From contig CAVTZA010000013.1 in NCBI GenBank assembly GCA_963739085.1, positions 186,001 to 250,000 of the forward strand: a stretch of DNA of 64,000 bases, in the 5' to 3' direction. The notes under the pieces were generated by a model. That model saw only the letters and a list, made by a program, of their open reading frames with translations. It did no database searches and was not told where the DNA came from. This document shows, in pieces, positions 36,319 through 44,442 of the stretch. The DNA comes from DATFQE01 sp963739085 (GTDB lineage: Bacteria > Actinomycetota > Thermoleophilia > Gaiellales > Gaiellaceae). The position numbers and the translations under genes are program-made. Each line of letters begins with the position of its first letter. Position 1 is the first letter of the stretch.

Positions 36319-36684
36319 GTGCAGGAAAGCCCCACTTTCCAGGCATTTTGTGGCGACGAGCCGCCGAAGTTCGTCAACGAGGTCGAGGTCGAGTGCGCCC
36401 GGATCCTCGACTACTACGGCGTCCCGTGGGAGTACGAGCCACGGACATTCGTGCTCGAGCAGGACGCCGATGGACGCGTCATCGAGGCGTTCAGGCCCGA
36501 CTTCTACCTCCCACAGCAGGATCTGTATCTCGAGGTCACGGCGATGAAGCAGTCGCTCGTCACCCGCAAGAACCGGAAGCTCCGGAAGCTCCAGGAGCGC
36601 TACCCGGACGTCAAGGTCAAGCTCTTCTACAAACGCGACATCGAGCGCCTAGCCAAGCGATACAAGCTCACGCTCGCCAATTGA
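36319..36684 (+). CDS. Small PD-(D/E)XK nuclease-like protein
   Basis: 121 residues. NEVEVECARILDYYGVPWEY and PRTFVLEQDADGRVIEAFRP lead into PDFYLPQQDLYLEVTAMKQS, the P-D-x(n)-E-x-T order of a compact PD-(D/E)XK core (Asp of PDF, Glu of YLEV). NRKLRKLQERYPDVKVKLF follows, as in very short-patch-repair/VRR-type minimal nucleases. Whether it cleaves DNA is unknown. The GTG at 36319 is chosen because TACCCT (36306-36311) is 7 bases upstream. Its stop overlaps the TTG start of hpt (TTGA), so the two are translationally coupled. Confidence 0.72.
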   Translation: MQESPTFQAFCGDEPPKFVNEVEVECARILDYYGVPWEYEPRTFVLEQDADGRVIEAFRPDFYLPQQDLYLEVTAMKQSLVTRKNRKLRKLQERYPDVKVKLFYKRDIERLAKRYKLTLAN

Positions 36685-37208
36685 CGCCGGACCCTCGGGT
36701 CGGCGAGGTCTACCTCTCCGCCGCGGAGCTCTCGGCGCGTGTCGCTGAGCTGGCCGCCGAGATCGCCCGCGACTACGACGGCAAGAACCCGATCCTCGTC
36801 GCGTCGCTCAAGTCGAGCCTCGTCTTCCTCGCCGACCTCTCGCGTGCGCTCGGGATCCCGCACGAGCTCGACTTCCTCGAGCTGGCCGGCTACCGAGGAC
36901 AGGAGAACGGCGAGAACGCGCGGCTGCTCAAGGACCTCGACACGCAGATCGAGGGCCGGCACGTGCTGCTCGTCGAGGACGTCGTCGACACCGGCCTCAC
37001 GCTGAACTACCTCGTACGGATCCTGCTGCTGCGCATGCCCGAGACACTCTCGGCGGTGACACTCCTCGACCGGCCGTACCGGCGGCTCGTCGACGATCTG
37101 CCCCTGCGCTACGTCGGGTTCACCGTCCCCGACGAGTTCTTCGTCGGCTACGGGTTCGACCTCGACGAGCGCTACCGGGGCCTGCCCGACCTGCGCCTCA
37201 TGCGCTAG
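36681..37208 (+). CDS. hpt: Hypoxanthine phosphoribosyltransferase
   Basis: A 175-residue purine salvage enzyme converting hypoxanthine or guanine with PRPP to IMP or GMP. LVASLKSSLVFLADLSRAL forms the first loop, and the PRPP-binding motif is VLLVEDVVDTGLTLNYLV. VTLLDRPYRRLVDDLPLRY and the base-specificity hood FVGYGFDLDERYRGLPDLRL fit the Hpt family. The usual length is 175-185. The TTG start overlaps the upstream stop as TTGA; no better start exists in frame. In many actinobacteria hpt sits beside tilS and ftsH; here the partner is the small nuclease-like protein. Confidence 0.92.
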   Translation: MTPDPRVGEVYLSAAELSARVAELAAEIARDYDGKNPILVASLKSSLVFLADLSRALGIPHELDFLELAGYRGQENGENARLLKDLDTQIEGRHVLLVEDVVDTGLTLNYLVRILLLRMPETLSAVTLLDRPYRRLVDDLPLRYVGFTVPDEFFVGYGFDLDERYRGLPDLRLMR

Positions 37209-37216
37209 GAGGAGGG

Positions 37217-38410
37217 CTAGAGGTAGCCGAGCGGGTCGACCGGCGCGCCGTTGACGCGCACCTCGAAGTGGAGGTGCGGGCCGAAGCAGTGTCCGGTGCA
37301 GCCGACGTAGCCGATCGTCTGGCCCTGGCTGACGGGGCCGCCGCCGACCGCGAAGCCCGACTGATGCGCGTAAGCGGTGGCGAGGCCGCCGCCGTGGTCG
37401 ATGATGATCAGGTTGCCGTACCCGCTCATCCAGCCGGCGTAGATGACGACGCCGGCCGCGGCTGCGGCGATGGGCGTCCCGCTCCCGACGGCGATGTCGA
37501 TGCCCTCGTGCATGCGCCCCCACCGCCAGCCGAAACCGCTGACGACCGGCCCGCTCACCGGCCAGACCAGCCCGCTCGCGGAGGGCGTCGTGTCGCCGGG
37601 GACCGCGAGCGACGTTGCGCTCGGGACGGCCTGGGCGGCGTTGATCTTCGCGGCCAGCTGCGCGCTGACCGCCTGGAGCGCGGCGGCCTCGCTCGCATGC
37701 TCATGCTCCTGGGCCTTGACCGTCACAAGGCTCTCCCGCTGCGACGCCCGTGCGGTCGCCAGACCCTGCTGGGTGGCGACGAGCTGATCGCGGATTGCGC
37801 GGACCTCCTCGGTGCGCGCCTCGACCACCCGCGTGGCGGCCCGGACCTTCAGCCGCGTGCGCTGCGCGCGCTCCTTGAGGATCCGCATCCGGTCGCGGCC
37901 GCGCTTGACCTCGCCGGCGATGCGCTGGTCCTGGTTGCCCAGCTTGCGCATGTAGTCGAGCTGGTCGATCACGTCGGTGAAGCTGTCGGCGGAGAGCAGC
38001 ACGTCGAGTGTGTTCGCCTTATCCGTCTCGTAGATGTCGATCAGGCGCAGGTTGAGGCGCTGCTGGGCGGCGACGTACTGCGCGCGCAGGAACGTGAGGC
38101 GCTTGCTGAGCAGGTTGTACAACTCGGTGATGCGCTCGAGCCGCTCGCGGTGCAGCGCGAGATCGTGCTCGAGCGCGGCCAGCCGGACCGAGACGCTCCC
38201 CACCTGCGTCCGCAGCGAGCGGATCCTGGCCGTGACGTCCTGGATCTGCTGCGACAGGTCGGCCTCGCGGGCCTGCGCGGCCTCGATCTTGTCGTTCAGC
38301 GCCGCGATCTTGCCGTCCACGGCCTGCTTGCGCTGCTCGAAGCTCTGGGCGGACGCCGGGGTGACGAGGCAGAGCGCGACAAGGAGAAAGAGGCCGAGAC
38401 GTCGAGCCAT
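37217..38410 (-). CDS. Secreted coiled-coil M23 (LytM) peptidase
   Basis: A 397-residue exported protein of the EnvC/RipC-like class. A signal peptide (MARRLGLFLLVALCLVTPAS) precedes a long coiled coil about 25-255 (KIAALNDKIEAAQAREADLS and onward). The C-terminal LytM domain has GRMHEGIDIAVGSGTPI (HxxxD zinc ligands), GYGNLIIIDHGGGLATAYAH and HLHFEVRVNGAPVDP (HxH). All zinc ligands appear present, so it may be an active peptidoglycan endopeptidase rather than only an activator. The stop is 8 bases from the hpt stop. A TAGACT hexamer (38473-38478) about 62 bases upstream could be its own promoter. Confidence 0.88.
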   Translation of the reverse strand: MARRLGLFLLVALCLVTPASAQSFEQRKQAVDGKIAALNDKIEAAQAREADLSQQIQDVTARIRSLRTQVGSVSVRLAALEHDLALHRERLERITELYNLLSKRLTFLRAQYVAAQQRLNLRLIDIYETDKANTLDVLLSADSFTDVIDQLDYMRKLGNQDQRIAGEVKRGRDRMRILKERAQRTRLKVRAATRVVEARTEEVRAIRDQLVATQQGLATARASQRESLVTVKAQEHEHASEAAALQAVSAQLAAKINAAQAVPSATSLAVPGDTTPSASGLVWPVSGPVVSGFGWRWGRMHEGIDIAVGSGTPIAAAAAGVVIYAGWMSGYGNLIIIDHGGGLATAYAHQSGFAVGGGPVSQGQTIGYVGCTGHCFGPHLHFEVRVNGAPVDPLGYL

Positions 38411-38495
38411 CGGAGGGAAGTTTCAGGGACCGGTCGGTCGTTCCTCCCGGCCCGTAGCTGGCGCGGCGCGGGAGTCTAGCGAAATCTGCCTGAGA

Positions 38496-38972
38496 CTAAC
38501 GCGGGGTCGGCTCCGGAACGTCCGGATGAGTCGGCCGGTCGCCCTCGTCGGGCGGCGGAGCGGGCTCGGGAACGACGGCCGGCTCGATCGGCTCGTGCGG
38601 GACCGGCGTCGGCTCCGGGACGACCGCCGGCTCGGGAAACTCGGGCTCCTGCGGCGTGATCTCGCTCATGGTTGGGGCAGCATAGGCGTCGAGCGCTCGC
38701 AGGGCGCCGGCGGCCCGCCGGCGCAGGGGGCCGACGAGCGCGCGGTAGTCCTCGTCGGTGACCTTGCCCGTGCGGTGGTCGAGCTCGAGCTCCTTCAGCG
38801 CGGCGAGCGCCTGGTCGCGCTCCTCCGCGAGCCTGAGCCGCTCACGGTCGGCCGGCGAGAGCGCCGCCAGCCGGTCGTCGGCGGGCGCGGGCTCGCGCAG
38901 GAACGGCAGCGCGACCACGACCACCGCGGCGACCGCGACGAGCGCGCCGAGGACGATCGCAACCGTGCTCAC
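38496..38972 (-). CDS. CcmI-like cytochrome c biogenesis protein
   Basis: 158 residues. A single N-terminal membrane helix (VAIVLGALVAVAAVVVVALP) is followed by the short coiled segment RLRLAEERDQALAALKELEL and HRTGKVTDEDYRALV, the hallmark of the CcmI/CycH N-terminal module. The rest is a Pro/Glu-rich tail (EPEFPEPAVVPEPTPVPHEP) with no TPR domain, so it is a short form. Its ATG overlaps the ccmF stop (ATGA), placing it third in a ccmE-ccmF-ccmI operon. The likely role is assisting apocytochrome delivery to CcmF. Confidence 0.75.
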   Translation of the reverse strand: MSTVAIVLGALVAVAAVVVVALPFLREPAPADDRLAALSPADRERLRLAEERDQALAALKELELDHRTGKVTDEDYRALVGPLRRRAAGALRALDAYAAPTMSEITPQEPEFPEPAVVPEPTPVPHEPIEPAVVPEPAPPPDEGDRPTHPDVPEPTPR

Positions 38973-40963
38973 GCCTCGACGGGGACGCCGCGGCCCAGGT
39001 AGCGCTCAGCCAGACGCCGCTGCTCGCGCGCGTCGGGCCAGAGCGCCACGAGCGAGCCGGTCAGGAAGACCGCCCCGGCGAGCCAGATCAGGTTGACGAG
39101 CGGCGAGATGTGCACCTCGAAGAGCACCGACCCGTCGTTGGCGATCTCCTCGGCGATCACGAACAGGTCCTCCCCGGTCCGCCAGTCGCTCCTGATCCCG
39201 ACCTCGTTCGAGACCTGGCCCTCGGCGCGGTAGGCGTTCTTGCCGGCCTCGAGCGTCCCGAGCGACCGGCCGTCCCGCTCGACCTTCAAGACCGCGCGCT
39301 TTTCGAGGGCGTTCGCGCCCTCGCGCGTGTCGAGTCGCTGGTAGGCGAGCGTGTAGGCGCCGACGCTCATCGTCTCTCCGGGGCTCAGCTGCCGCTCGCG
39401 GATCGTGTTGTACGCGCTGGACCCGACCACGCCGATAGCAAGCAGCACGATGGAGGCATGGACGATGTAGCCGCCGTAGCGGCGGCGGTTGCGCGAGATG
39501 AGCGAGCCGAGCGCCGACACCCATCCCTCGCCCGAGAGCGACCGCCGCGCGCGGGCTCCGCGCGCGAACTCGAGCGCGATCGACGCCATGACGAAGGCCG
39601 CGAAGGTGTAGGCGACCAGGCCGGGAATCGAGTCGCCCGCGCCGAGGGGCAGCAGCGCGATCCCGGTCGCGAGGGCGACGGCCGCCGGCCAGGCGAAGCT
39701 CTTGCCGAGCGACCGCAGCGACGCGCGCCGCCAGGCGACGAGCGGCCCGATCCCCATCAGCAGGAGCAGCGGCAGCCCGAAGGCCTTGAGGAAGAAGTTG
39801 TAGTAGGGCGGCCCGACGGTGAGCGCCTCGCCGCGCACGGCCTCGGAGAGGATCGGGTAGACGACGCCCCACAGGATCGTCAGGCAGAAGGCGACGAGCA
39901 GCAGGTTGTTGTAGAGGAACGTCGCCTCACGCGAGATCGGCGACTCGAGCCTCGTCTTCGAGCGCAGCAGCGGCAGGCGCGCGAGCACGAGGGCCACCGA
40001 GCCGATGGTGATCAGGCAGATGAAGCCGAGGAACCACGCGCCGAGCGGCCCTTCGGTGAACGAGTGGATCGAGTTGAGGATCCCCGAGCGGGTGAGGAAG
40101 GTTCCGAAGAGCGAGAGGCAGAACGCTCCGACGACGAGGAGCATGTTCCAGACCTTCAGCATCCCGCGCTTCTCCTGGATCATCACTGAGTGCAGGAAGG
40201 CCGTGGCCGCGAGCCACGGCATCAGCGCCGCGTTCTCGACGGGATCCCAGGCGAAGTAGCCGCCCCAGCCGACCTCGACGTAGGCCCAGTGGGCGCCGAG
40301 GAGCTGGCCGACGCCGAGGAACGTCCAGGCCGCCAAAGTCCACCGCCGGGTGAGCACGATCCAGAGCTCGTCGGTACGACGTGCGAGCAGCGCCGCCATC
40401 CCGAACGCGAACGGGATCGCCAGCCCCACATAACCGAGGTAGAGCGCCGGCGGGTGGGAGACCATATAGGGGTTCTGCAGGCTCGGGTTGAGGCCGATCC
40501 CGTCCGGCGGCGCGGCCTGTGTCGCGAACGGGCTCGCGACGGCGACGAGGAGCAGCGAGAAGAAGCCGATCACCAGCCCGAGGACGGGCACCGCCCAGGC
40601 GACGAGCGTGCCGGCGACGCGCTGCGCGAGGAGCACGGCGGCGGTCGAGTAGGCGGTCAGGATCAGCAGCCACAGGAGCAGCGAGCCCTCCTGCCCGCCC
40701 CAGAAGGCCGAGAAGCGGTACGGGGTGGGGAGCTCCAGGCTGGTGTGGTCTGCGACGTAGACGAACGAGAAGTCGCTCCGCAGGAGGGCGGAGAGCAGCA
40801 CCGCCGAGGCGACGATCGCCGCGCCGAGGCACGCGACGATCGCGTTCCGCGCGGACATCGCGAGCCGTCGCTTCCCGGTGGCGGCGGCGTACGAGCCGGC
40901 GACGACCGCGTACGCGGCCAGGCCGAGGCAGACGACGAGCGCGACGCGCCCGAGCTCAGGCAT
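38969..40963 (-). CDS. ccmF: Cytochrome c heme lyase subunit CcmF
   Basis: A 664-residue polytopic membrane protein that transfers heme from CcmE to apocytochrome c. The periplasmic WWD motif appears as WGGYFAWDPVENAALMPWLA. Family segments include FAFWGGQEGSLLLW-like FSAFWGGQEGSLLLW, NPSLQNPYMVSHPPALYLGY (conserved His) and HSVMIQEKRGMLKVWN. About 15 hydrophobic helices are visible, and a large soluble loop precedes the final helix. It begins directly after the ccmE stop and overlaps the CcmI-like gene. Other ccm genes (ABCD, G, H) are outside the window. Confidence 0.95.
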   Translation of the reverse strand: MPELGRVALVVCLGLAAYAVVAGSYAAATGKRRLAMSARNAIVACLGAAIVASAVLLSALLRSDFSFVYVADHTSLELPTPYRFSAFWGGQEGSLLLWLLILTAYSTAAVLLAQRVAGTLVAWAVPVLGLVIGFFSLLLVAVASPFATQAAPPDGIGLNPSLQNPYMVSHPPALYLGYVGLAIPFAFGMAALLARRTDELWIVLTRRWTLAAWTFLGVGQLLGAHWAYVEVGWGGYFAWDPVENAALMPWLAATAFLHSVMIQEKRGMLKVWNMLLVVGAFCLSLFGTFLTRSGILNSIHSFTEGPLGAWFLGFICLITIGSVALVLARLPLLRSKTRLESPISREATFLYNNLLLVAFCLTILWGVVYPILSEAVRGEALTVGPPYYNFFLKAFGLPLLLLMGIGPLVAWRRASLRSLGKSFAWPAAVALATGIALLPLGAGDSIPGLVAYTFAAFVMASIALEFARGARARRSLSGEGWVSALGSLISRNRRRYGGYIVHASIVLLAIGVVGSSAYNTIRERQLSPGETMSVGAYTLAYQRLDTREGANALEKRAVLKVERDGRSLGTLEAGKNAYRAEGQVSNEVGIRSDWRTGEDLFVIAEEIANDGSVLFEVHISPLVNLIWLAGAVFLTGSLVALWPDAREQRRLAERYLGRGVPVEA

Positions 40964-41359
40964 CTAGGTCGCTTTCTTGGGCGTGTACTTCGAGGGGCAC
41001 TTCGTGATCATCGTGCCCGGTTTCCCGACGAAGACTCCGTTCTTCAGCTCGCCGCGGAGTGAGATGTCGCGGCCGACGCGGAACATGTCCGGCGTCGAGC
41101 CCGTGTAGAGGACGGGAACCGCGGCAGTGCCCTTCACGTCACGTAGGCGGAAGCGCAGACCGCCCTCGCGGGCCTTGCCGCGCACAGGCGCGAGGACGTG
41201 CCCGGCGAGCGTGACCTCGCCCGAGCGCCCCTTCAGCTCGGACGGCGCGAGCGACGGGGTGCCTCCGCCGGCGATCGAGACGTAGACGAGAAAGACCGCT
41301 AGCAGCGCTGCGATCGAGAGCGCGATGACCAGGCGGGCAGGGCTTCCTCTCCGGGCCAC
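40964..41359 (-). CDS. ccmE: Heme chaperone CcmE, CxxxY type
   Basis: 131 residues: an N-terminal membrane anchor (ARLVIALSIAALLAVFLVYV) and an OB-fold domain (SGEVTLAGHVLAPVRGKARE, VPVLYTGSTPDMFRVGRDIS). The heme-attachment site, HxxxY in proteobacteria, is CPSKY here near residue 122 (ITKCPSKYTPKK). CxxxY forms are known from archaea and some Gram-positives and Desulfovibrio. GTG 41359 is 6 bases after TAGACT (41366-41371), so this is the promoter for ccmE-ccmF-ccmI. The box overlaps the stop of the upstream GNAT gene. Confidence 0.92.
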   Translation of the reverse strand: MARRGSPARLVIALSIAALLAVFLVYVSIAGGGTPSLAPSELKGRSGEVTLAGHVLAPVRGKAREGGLRFRLRDVKGTAAVPVLYTGSTPDMFRVGRDISLRGELKNGVFVGKPGTMITKCPSKYTPKKAT

Positions 41360-41368
41360 GACATCAGT

Positions 41369-42151
41369 CTAGCCCTGGTTCTGGAAGCGCCACACCGCCT
41401 TGGTGTACGCGACGTGAAGGCCTGCACGCTCGAGGTTGCGCTGACTCACGGAGCCGAACGCGGTTCCGGAGCAGACCGTCTCGCAGCCGGCGGCCCGCGC
41501 GTCGGCGACCCGCGCGGCGATCAGGGCCCTCTGAACGCCCCGGTTGCGGAACTCGGGCAGCGTCGACGCGTTGGCGAGGTAGGCGAGGTCGCCGTCCACC
41601 ACGAGCACCGCAGCGCCCGCCGGCTCGCCGCCGACCCTGGCGAGATACAGATGCCAGCCCGGTCGATCCCTCCAGCGCTCGACCGAGTCGCGTTCGCGCA
41701 TCCTGGCTCCCTCGGGGACGCCGTGACCGCGCAGCAGGATCTCGGCGAACTGCTGCGGATCCTGTGCGCGCTCCACGACGACGTCGCCGCGCTCTCCGGG
41801 CAGCGGCTGTCCGTAGAGCACCGTGTGGAAGCCCGTCTGCGCGGCGTCGACCGCGGTCAGCGCTGCGGCGAGCTGCTCGAAGCCGGTCGACGGAGCGAGC
41901 TCGAGCCAGCCGCGAACACCGCGATCGAGGTAGAAGGCGGCGATCTCGCCGGCCCGACCCGCGTCCTCGGGCCAGAGCCCGTACACGCGGTTGACGAAGT
42001 CGAGCTCGGGTCGGGTCGGGTCCGCGGCGGCGACCGCCTCACCGAAGCGCTCGAGCTCGGCGCTCGTGCCCTCGAGCCACTCGAGCATGAAGCGGTTGGC
42101 GACCGCCTCGAGGCGGCGCACAAGCGTCTCGTCGACACGCAATGAGCTCAC
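41369..42151 (-). CDS. GNAT-family N-acetyltransferase
   Basis: 260 residues with the GNAT fold in the C-terminal half: HLYLARVGGEPAGAAVLVVD, LAYLANASTLPEFRNRGVQR (the acetyl-CoA R/Q-x-x-G-x-G/A loop reads RNRGVQRAL) and ALIAARVADARAAGCETVCS. The N-terminal half is a degenerate second GNAT-like unit with FGEAVAAADPTRPELDFVNR and VYGLWPED. Such double-domain GNATs occur in actinobacteria; the substrate is unknown. The GTG is 6 bases after TAGGCT (42158-42163). Divergent from mreB. Confidence 0.85.
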   Translation of the reverse strand: MSSLRVDETLVRRLEAVANRFMLEWLEGTSAELERFGEAVAAADPTRPELDFVNRVYGLWPEDAGRAGEIAAFYLDRGVRGWLELAPSTGFEQLAAALTAVDAAQTGFHTVLYGQPLPGERGDVVVERAQDPQQFAEILLRGHGVPEGARMRERDSVERWRDRPGWHLYLARVGGEPAGAAVLVVDGDLAYLANASTLPEFRNRGVQRALIAARVADARAAGCETVCSGTAFGSVSQRNLERAGLHVAYTKAVWRFQNQG

Positions 42152-42208
42152 TCACCAAGCCTACGAGGCAGAGCGCCGGTCGGGAGCTCATGCTGGAATG
42201 AGGCCCCG

Positions 42209-43270
42209 GTGGGTCTGATCCGTCACCTGTGGGGCCACGGCCAGGACATGGCCGTCGACCTCGGGACGGCGAACACGGTGGTCTACATCCGCCATGAGGG
42301 CATCGTCCTCTTCGAGCCGTCGGTGATCGCGATCGACGAGACGACCGGGGCGGTTCAGGCGGTGGGCGACGAGGCGCGGCGGATGATCGGACGGACGCCG
42401 GCAAGGATCCGGGCGACCCGACCGCTCCGCCACGGCGTCATCGCCGACTACGAGGTGACCGAGCAGATGCTGCGTCGCTTCCTCGCCAAGGCCAACGGGC
42501 AGCGCCGAACGCATCGTCGGGTCGTGCTCTGCGTTCCCAGCGGCATCACCGACGTCGAGGAACGGGCCGTCAAGGAAGCGACCTTGACCGCGGGAGCCCG
42601 CGAAGCCGGCCTGATCGAGGAGCCGATGGCCGGCGCGATCGGCGCCGGTCTGCCGATCGCGGAGCCGAGCGGCAACATGGTCGTCGACATCGGCGGAGGC
42701 ACCACCGAGGTCGCGGTCATCTCGCTCGGAGGCATGGTCGTGGCGCGCTCGCTCCGCGTGGGCGGGTACGAGATGGACGAGGCGATCGTGCGGTACGTGA
42801 GAGACGAGCACAAGCTGCTGATCGGCCAGGAGAGCGCCGAGGAGGCGAAGATCCAGGTCGGATCGGCGCTCGAGACCGGCGACGAGATCCCCGCGACCGA
42901 GGTCAGCGGCCGGGATCTCCTCACGGGAGGGCTTAGACGGGCCTCGTTGACCGCGAAGGAAGCCCGCGAAGCGCTGCGCCGGCCGGTCGCGCAGATCGTC
43001 GACGCGGTGAAGGAGACGCTCGAGGGTACGCCTCCGGAGCTCGCGGCCGACATCGCGGGCCGTGGGATCGTCCTGGTCGGCGGCGGGTGTCTTCTGCACG
43101 GCCTCGACGAGCTGATTCGCCTCGAGACGCAGCTCCCCGTGTACCGGGCGGACTCGCCGCTCACCTGCGTCGCGACGGGGGCCGGGCAGAGCCTCGAAGA
43201 GCTTCGCGTCATCCGGCGGGACGTGGCAGGAGGCAGGAAGCCGCGGCGGCGCCGTCGGAGCCGCCGGTGA
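42209..43270 (+). CDS. mreB: Rod shape-determining protein MreB
   Basis: A 353-residue actin-fold protein that guides lateral wall synthesis at the membrane. Phosphate-1 motif MAVDLGTANTVVYIRHEGIV, connect-1 and phosphate-2 NMVVDIGGGTTEVAVISLGG, and adenosine motif IVLVGGGCLLHGLDELIRL are all present. The tail GGRKPRRRRRSRR is unusually basic. The gene stands alone: mreC, mreD and a PBP2 gene are not adjacent. The GTG start follows a weak TGGAAT hexamer at 9 bases. MreB is absent in many coccoid or apically growing actinobacteria, so its presence hints at a rod-like ancestor or a different use. Confidence 0.93.
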   Translation: MGLIRHLWGHGQDMAVDLGTANTVVYIRHEGIVLFEPSVIAIDETTGAVQAVGDEARRMIGRTPARIRATRPLRHGVIADYEVTEQMLRRFLAKANGQRRTHRRVVLCVPSGITDVEERAVKEATLTAGAREAGLIEEPMAGAIGAGLPIAEPSGNMVVDIGGGTTEVAVISLGGMVVARSLRVGGYEMDEAIVRYVRDEHKLLIGQESAEEAKIQVGSALETGDEIPATEVSGRDLLTGGLRRASLTAKEAREALRRPVAQIVDAVKETLEGTPPELAADIAGRGIVLVGGGCLLHGLDELIRLETQLPVYRADSPLTCVATGAGQSLEELRVIRRDVAGGRKPRRRRRSRR

Positions 43271-43310
43271 CTGCGTCGATGATGTCCGATCGTGTCCGTA
43301 CTCTTCTCCC

Positions 43311-43553
43311 ATGCCAAAGCGTCCGTCCCGGATAGATCTGCTCGAGCTGGACATCGATTTGCGTCTCGCCGACCTCTGGCGCGAGGCGGACGACGTGGAC
43401 GACTGGAACCTCGAGGTCGTCGCGGCGTTCATCCGTGCGGCCTACGGCAAGGGATACTGCGACGCCCTCACGGAGGAGCAGCCGGGCTCCCTCTGCCAGG
43501 AGCACGGCTACCGCATCCCGCCGCGCAAGGCCGAGCGCGAGTCCCAGACCTGA
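43311..43553 (+). CDS. Small hypothetical protein
   Basis: An 80-residue acidic protein (PSRIDLLELDIDLRLADLWR, DWNLEVVAAFIRAAYGKGYC, ending PPRKAERESQT) that I do not recognise. Helical pattern throughout, with one short Cys-containing segment (GSLCQEHGY). Support as a gene comes from ATG 43311 lying 6 bases after TACTCT (43299-43304), from tight packing between mreB and the TIM-barrel gene, and from a G/C-biased third position pattern like its neighbours. Confidence 0.6.
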   Translation: MPKRPSRIDLLELDIDLRLADLWREADDVDDWNLEVVAAFIRAAYGKGYCDALTEEQPGSLCQEHGYRIPPRKAERESQT

Positions 43554-43571
43554 GTCGATAGCTTGCGGGGA

Positions 43572-44396
43572 ATGACCCCGCGCTTCGGCCCCGCACGCGT
43601 TCCCTCGCAGGAGAGCCCCGAAGCGGCGATCGAGCTGCTCCTGGAACGCAGCTACACCGCCTGCGAGATCGACTTCGAGCAGAAGTTCTGGATGGATTAC
43701 CCCTGGGCGGAGCGCTTCGGCGAGCTCGCTCGCGAGAACGGCATCGTGCTGTCCGTGCACGCGCCGATCGCCGGCTTCATGGGTCACGTCGAGCGCGACA
43801 AGAAGCAAAGGATGGCGGTCGGGATGCTCGACCACTCCGCGGGCGTGGCGGTGGCCGCGGGTGCCGAGGTCGTCGTCTTCCACCCCGGGTTCCTGCTCGG
43901 CCGCGAGCGGGCCGACGCGATCGACTCCGTCGTCGAGCAGCTGGGCGAGCTCCGCGAGCGACTCGAGGGCAAGGGGCGAGCGGTCCCATTCGGCGTCGAG
44001 GTGATGGGCCGCGTCCGCGAGCTCGGGACCGCTGACGACGTCATCGAGATCTCACGTCGCCTCGGCTGGGTCAGGCCCGTGCTCGACTTCGCGCACATGC
44101 ACGCGACCTCGGACGGCGGCTTCACGGACGTCGAGCCGTTCGCCGACGCCCTGGCCGCGGCGGACGAGGTCCTGGAGGACGGCGCGCCGTTCCACATTCA
44201 CTTCAGCGACATCCAGTTCGCGAACCGCAACGAGACCAAGCACCTGCCCTACGGGGAGGGCACACTCCGCGCCGAGCCGCTTGCAGAGGCGCTCTCCCGC
44301 TTCGACCGGCCGGCGACGGTGATCAGCGAGTCGCCGAACGAGGAGAGCCATCAGGCGATCCGCGCGATCCTCACGGCAGCTGTCGGCAGTCACTAG
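43572..44396 (+). CDS. TIM-barrel protein, endonuclease IV/xylose isomerase-like superfamily
   Basis: About 274 residues. The start TPRFGPARVPSQESPEAAIE is followed by YTACEIDFEQKFWMDYPWAE, LSVHAPIAGFMGHVERDKKQ (metal His), VVVFHPGFLLG (metal His), FGVEVMGRVRELGTADDVIE (metal Glu), PVLDFAHMHATSDGGFTDVE (Asp and His) and FHIHFSDIQFANRN (His). These are the metal ligands of endonuclease IV-like AP endonucleases in order, so DNA repair is plausible, though sugar isomerase relatives share them. ATG 43572 is 7 bases after TAGCTT (43559-43564), preferred to the TTG at 43563. Confidence 0.78.
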   Translation: MTPRFGPARVPSQESPEAAIELLLERSYTACEIDFEQKFWMDYPWAERFGELARENGIVLSVHAPIAGFMGHVERDKKQRMAVGMLDHSAGVAVAAGAEVVVFHPGFLLGRERADAIDSVVEQLGELRERLEGKGRAVPFGVEVMGRVRELGTADDVIEISRRLGWVRPVLDFAHMHATSDGGFTDVEPFADALAAADEVLEDGAPFHIHFSDIQFANRNETKHLPYGEGTLRAEPLAEALSRFDRPATVISESPNEESHQAIRAILTAAVGSH

Positions 44397-44442
44397 CGAC
44401 GATCGGCAACAGCTCGACCGGGTCGTTGCGCTCGTACGCGAC

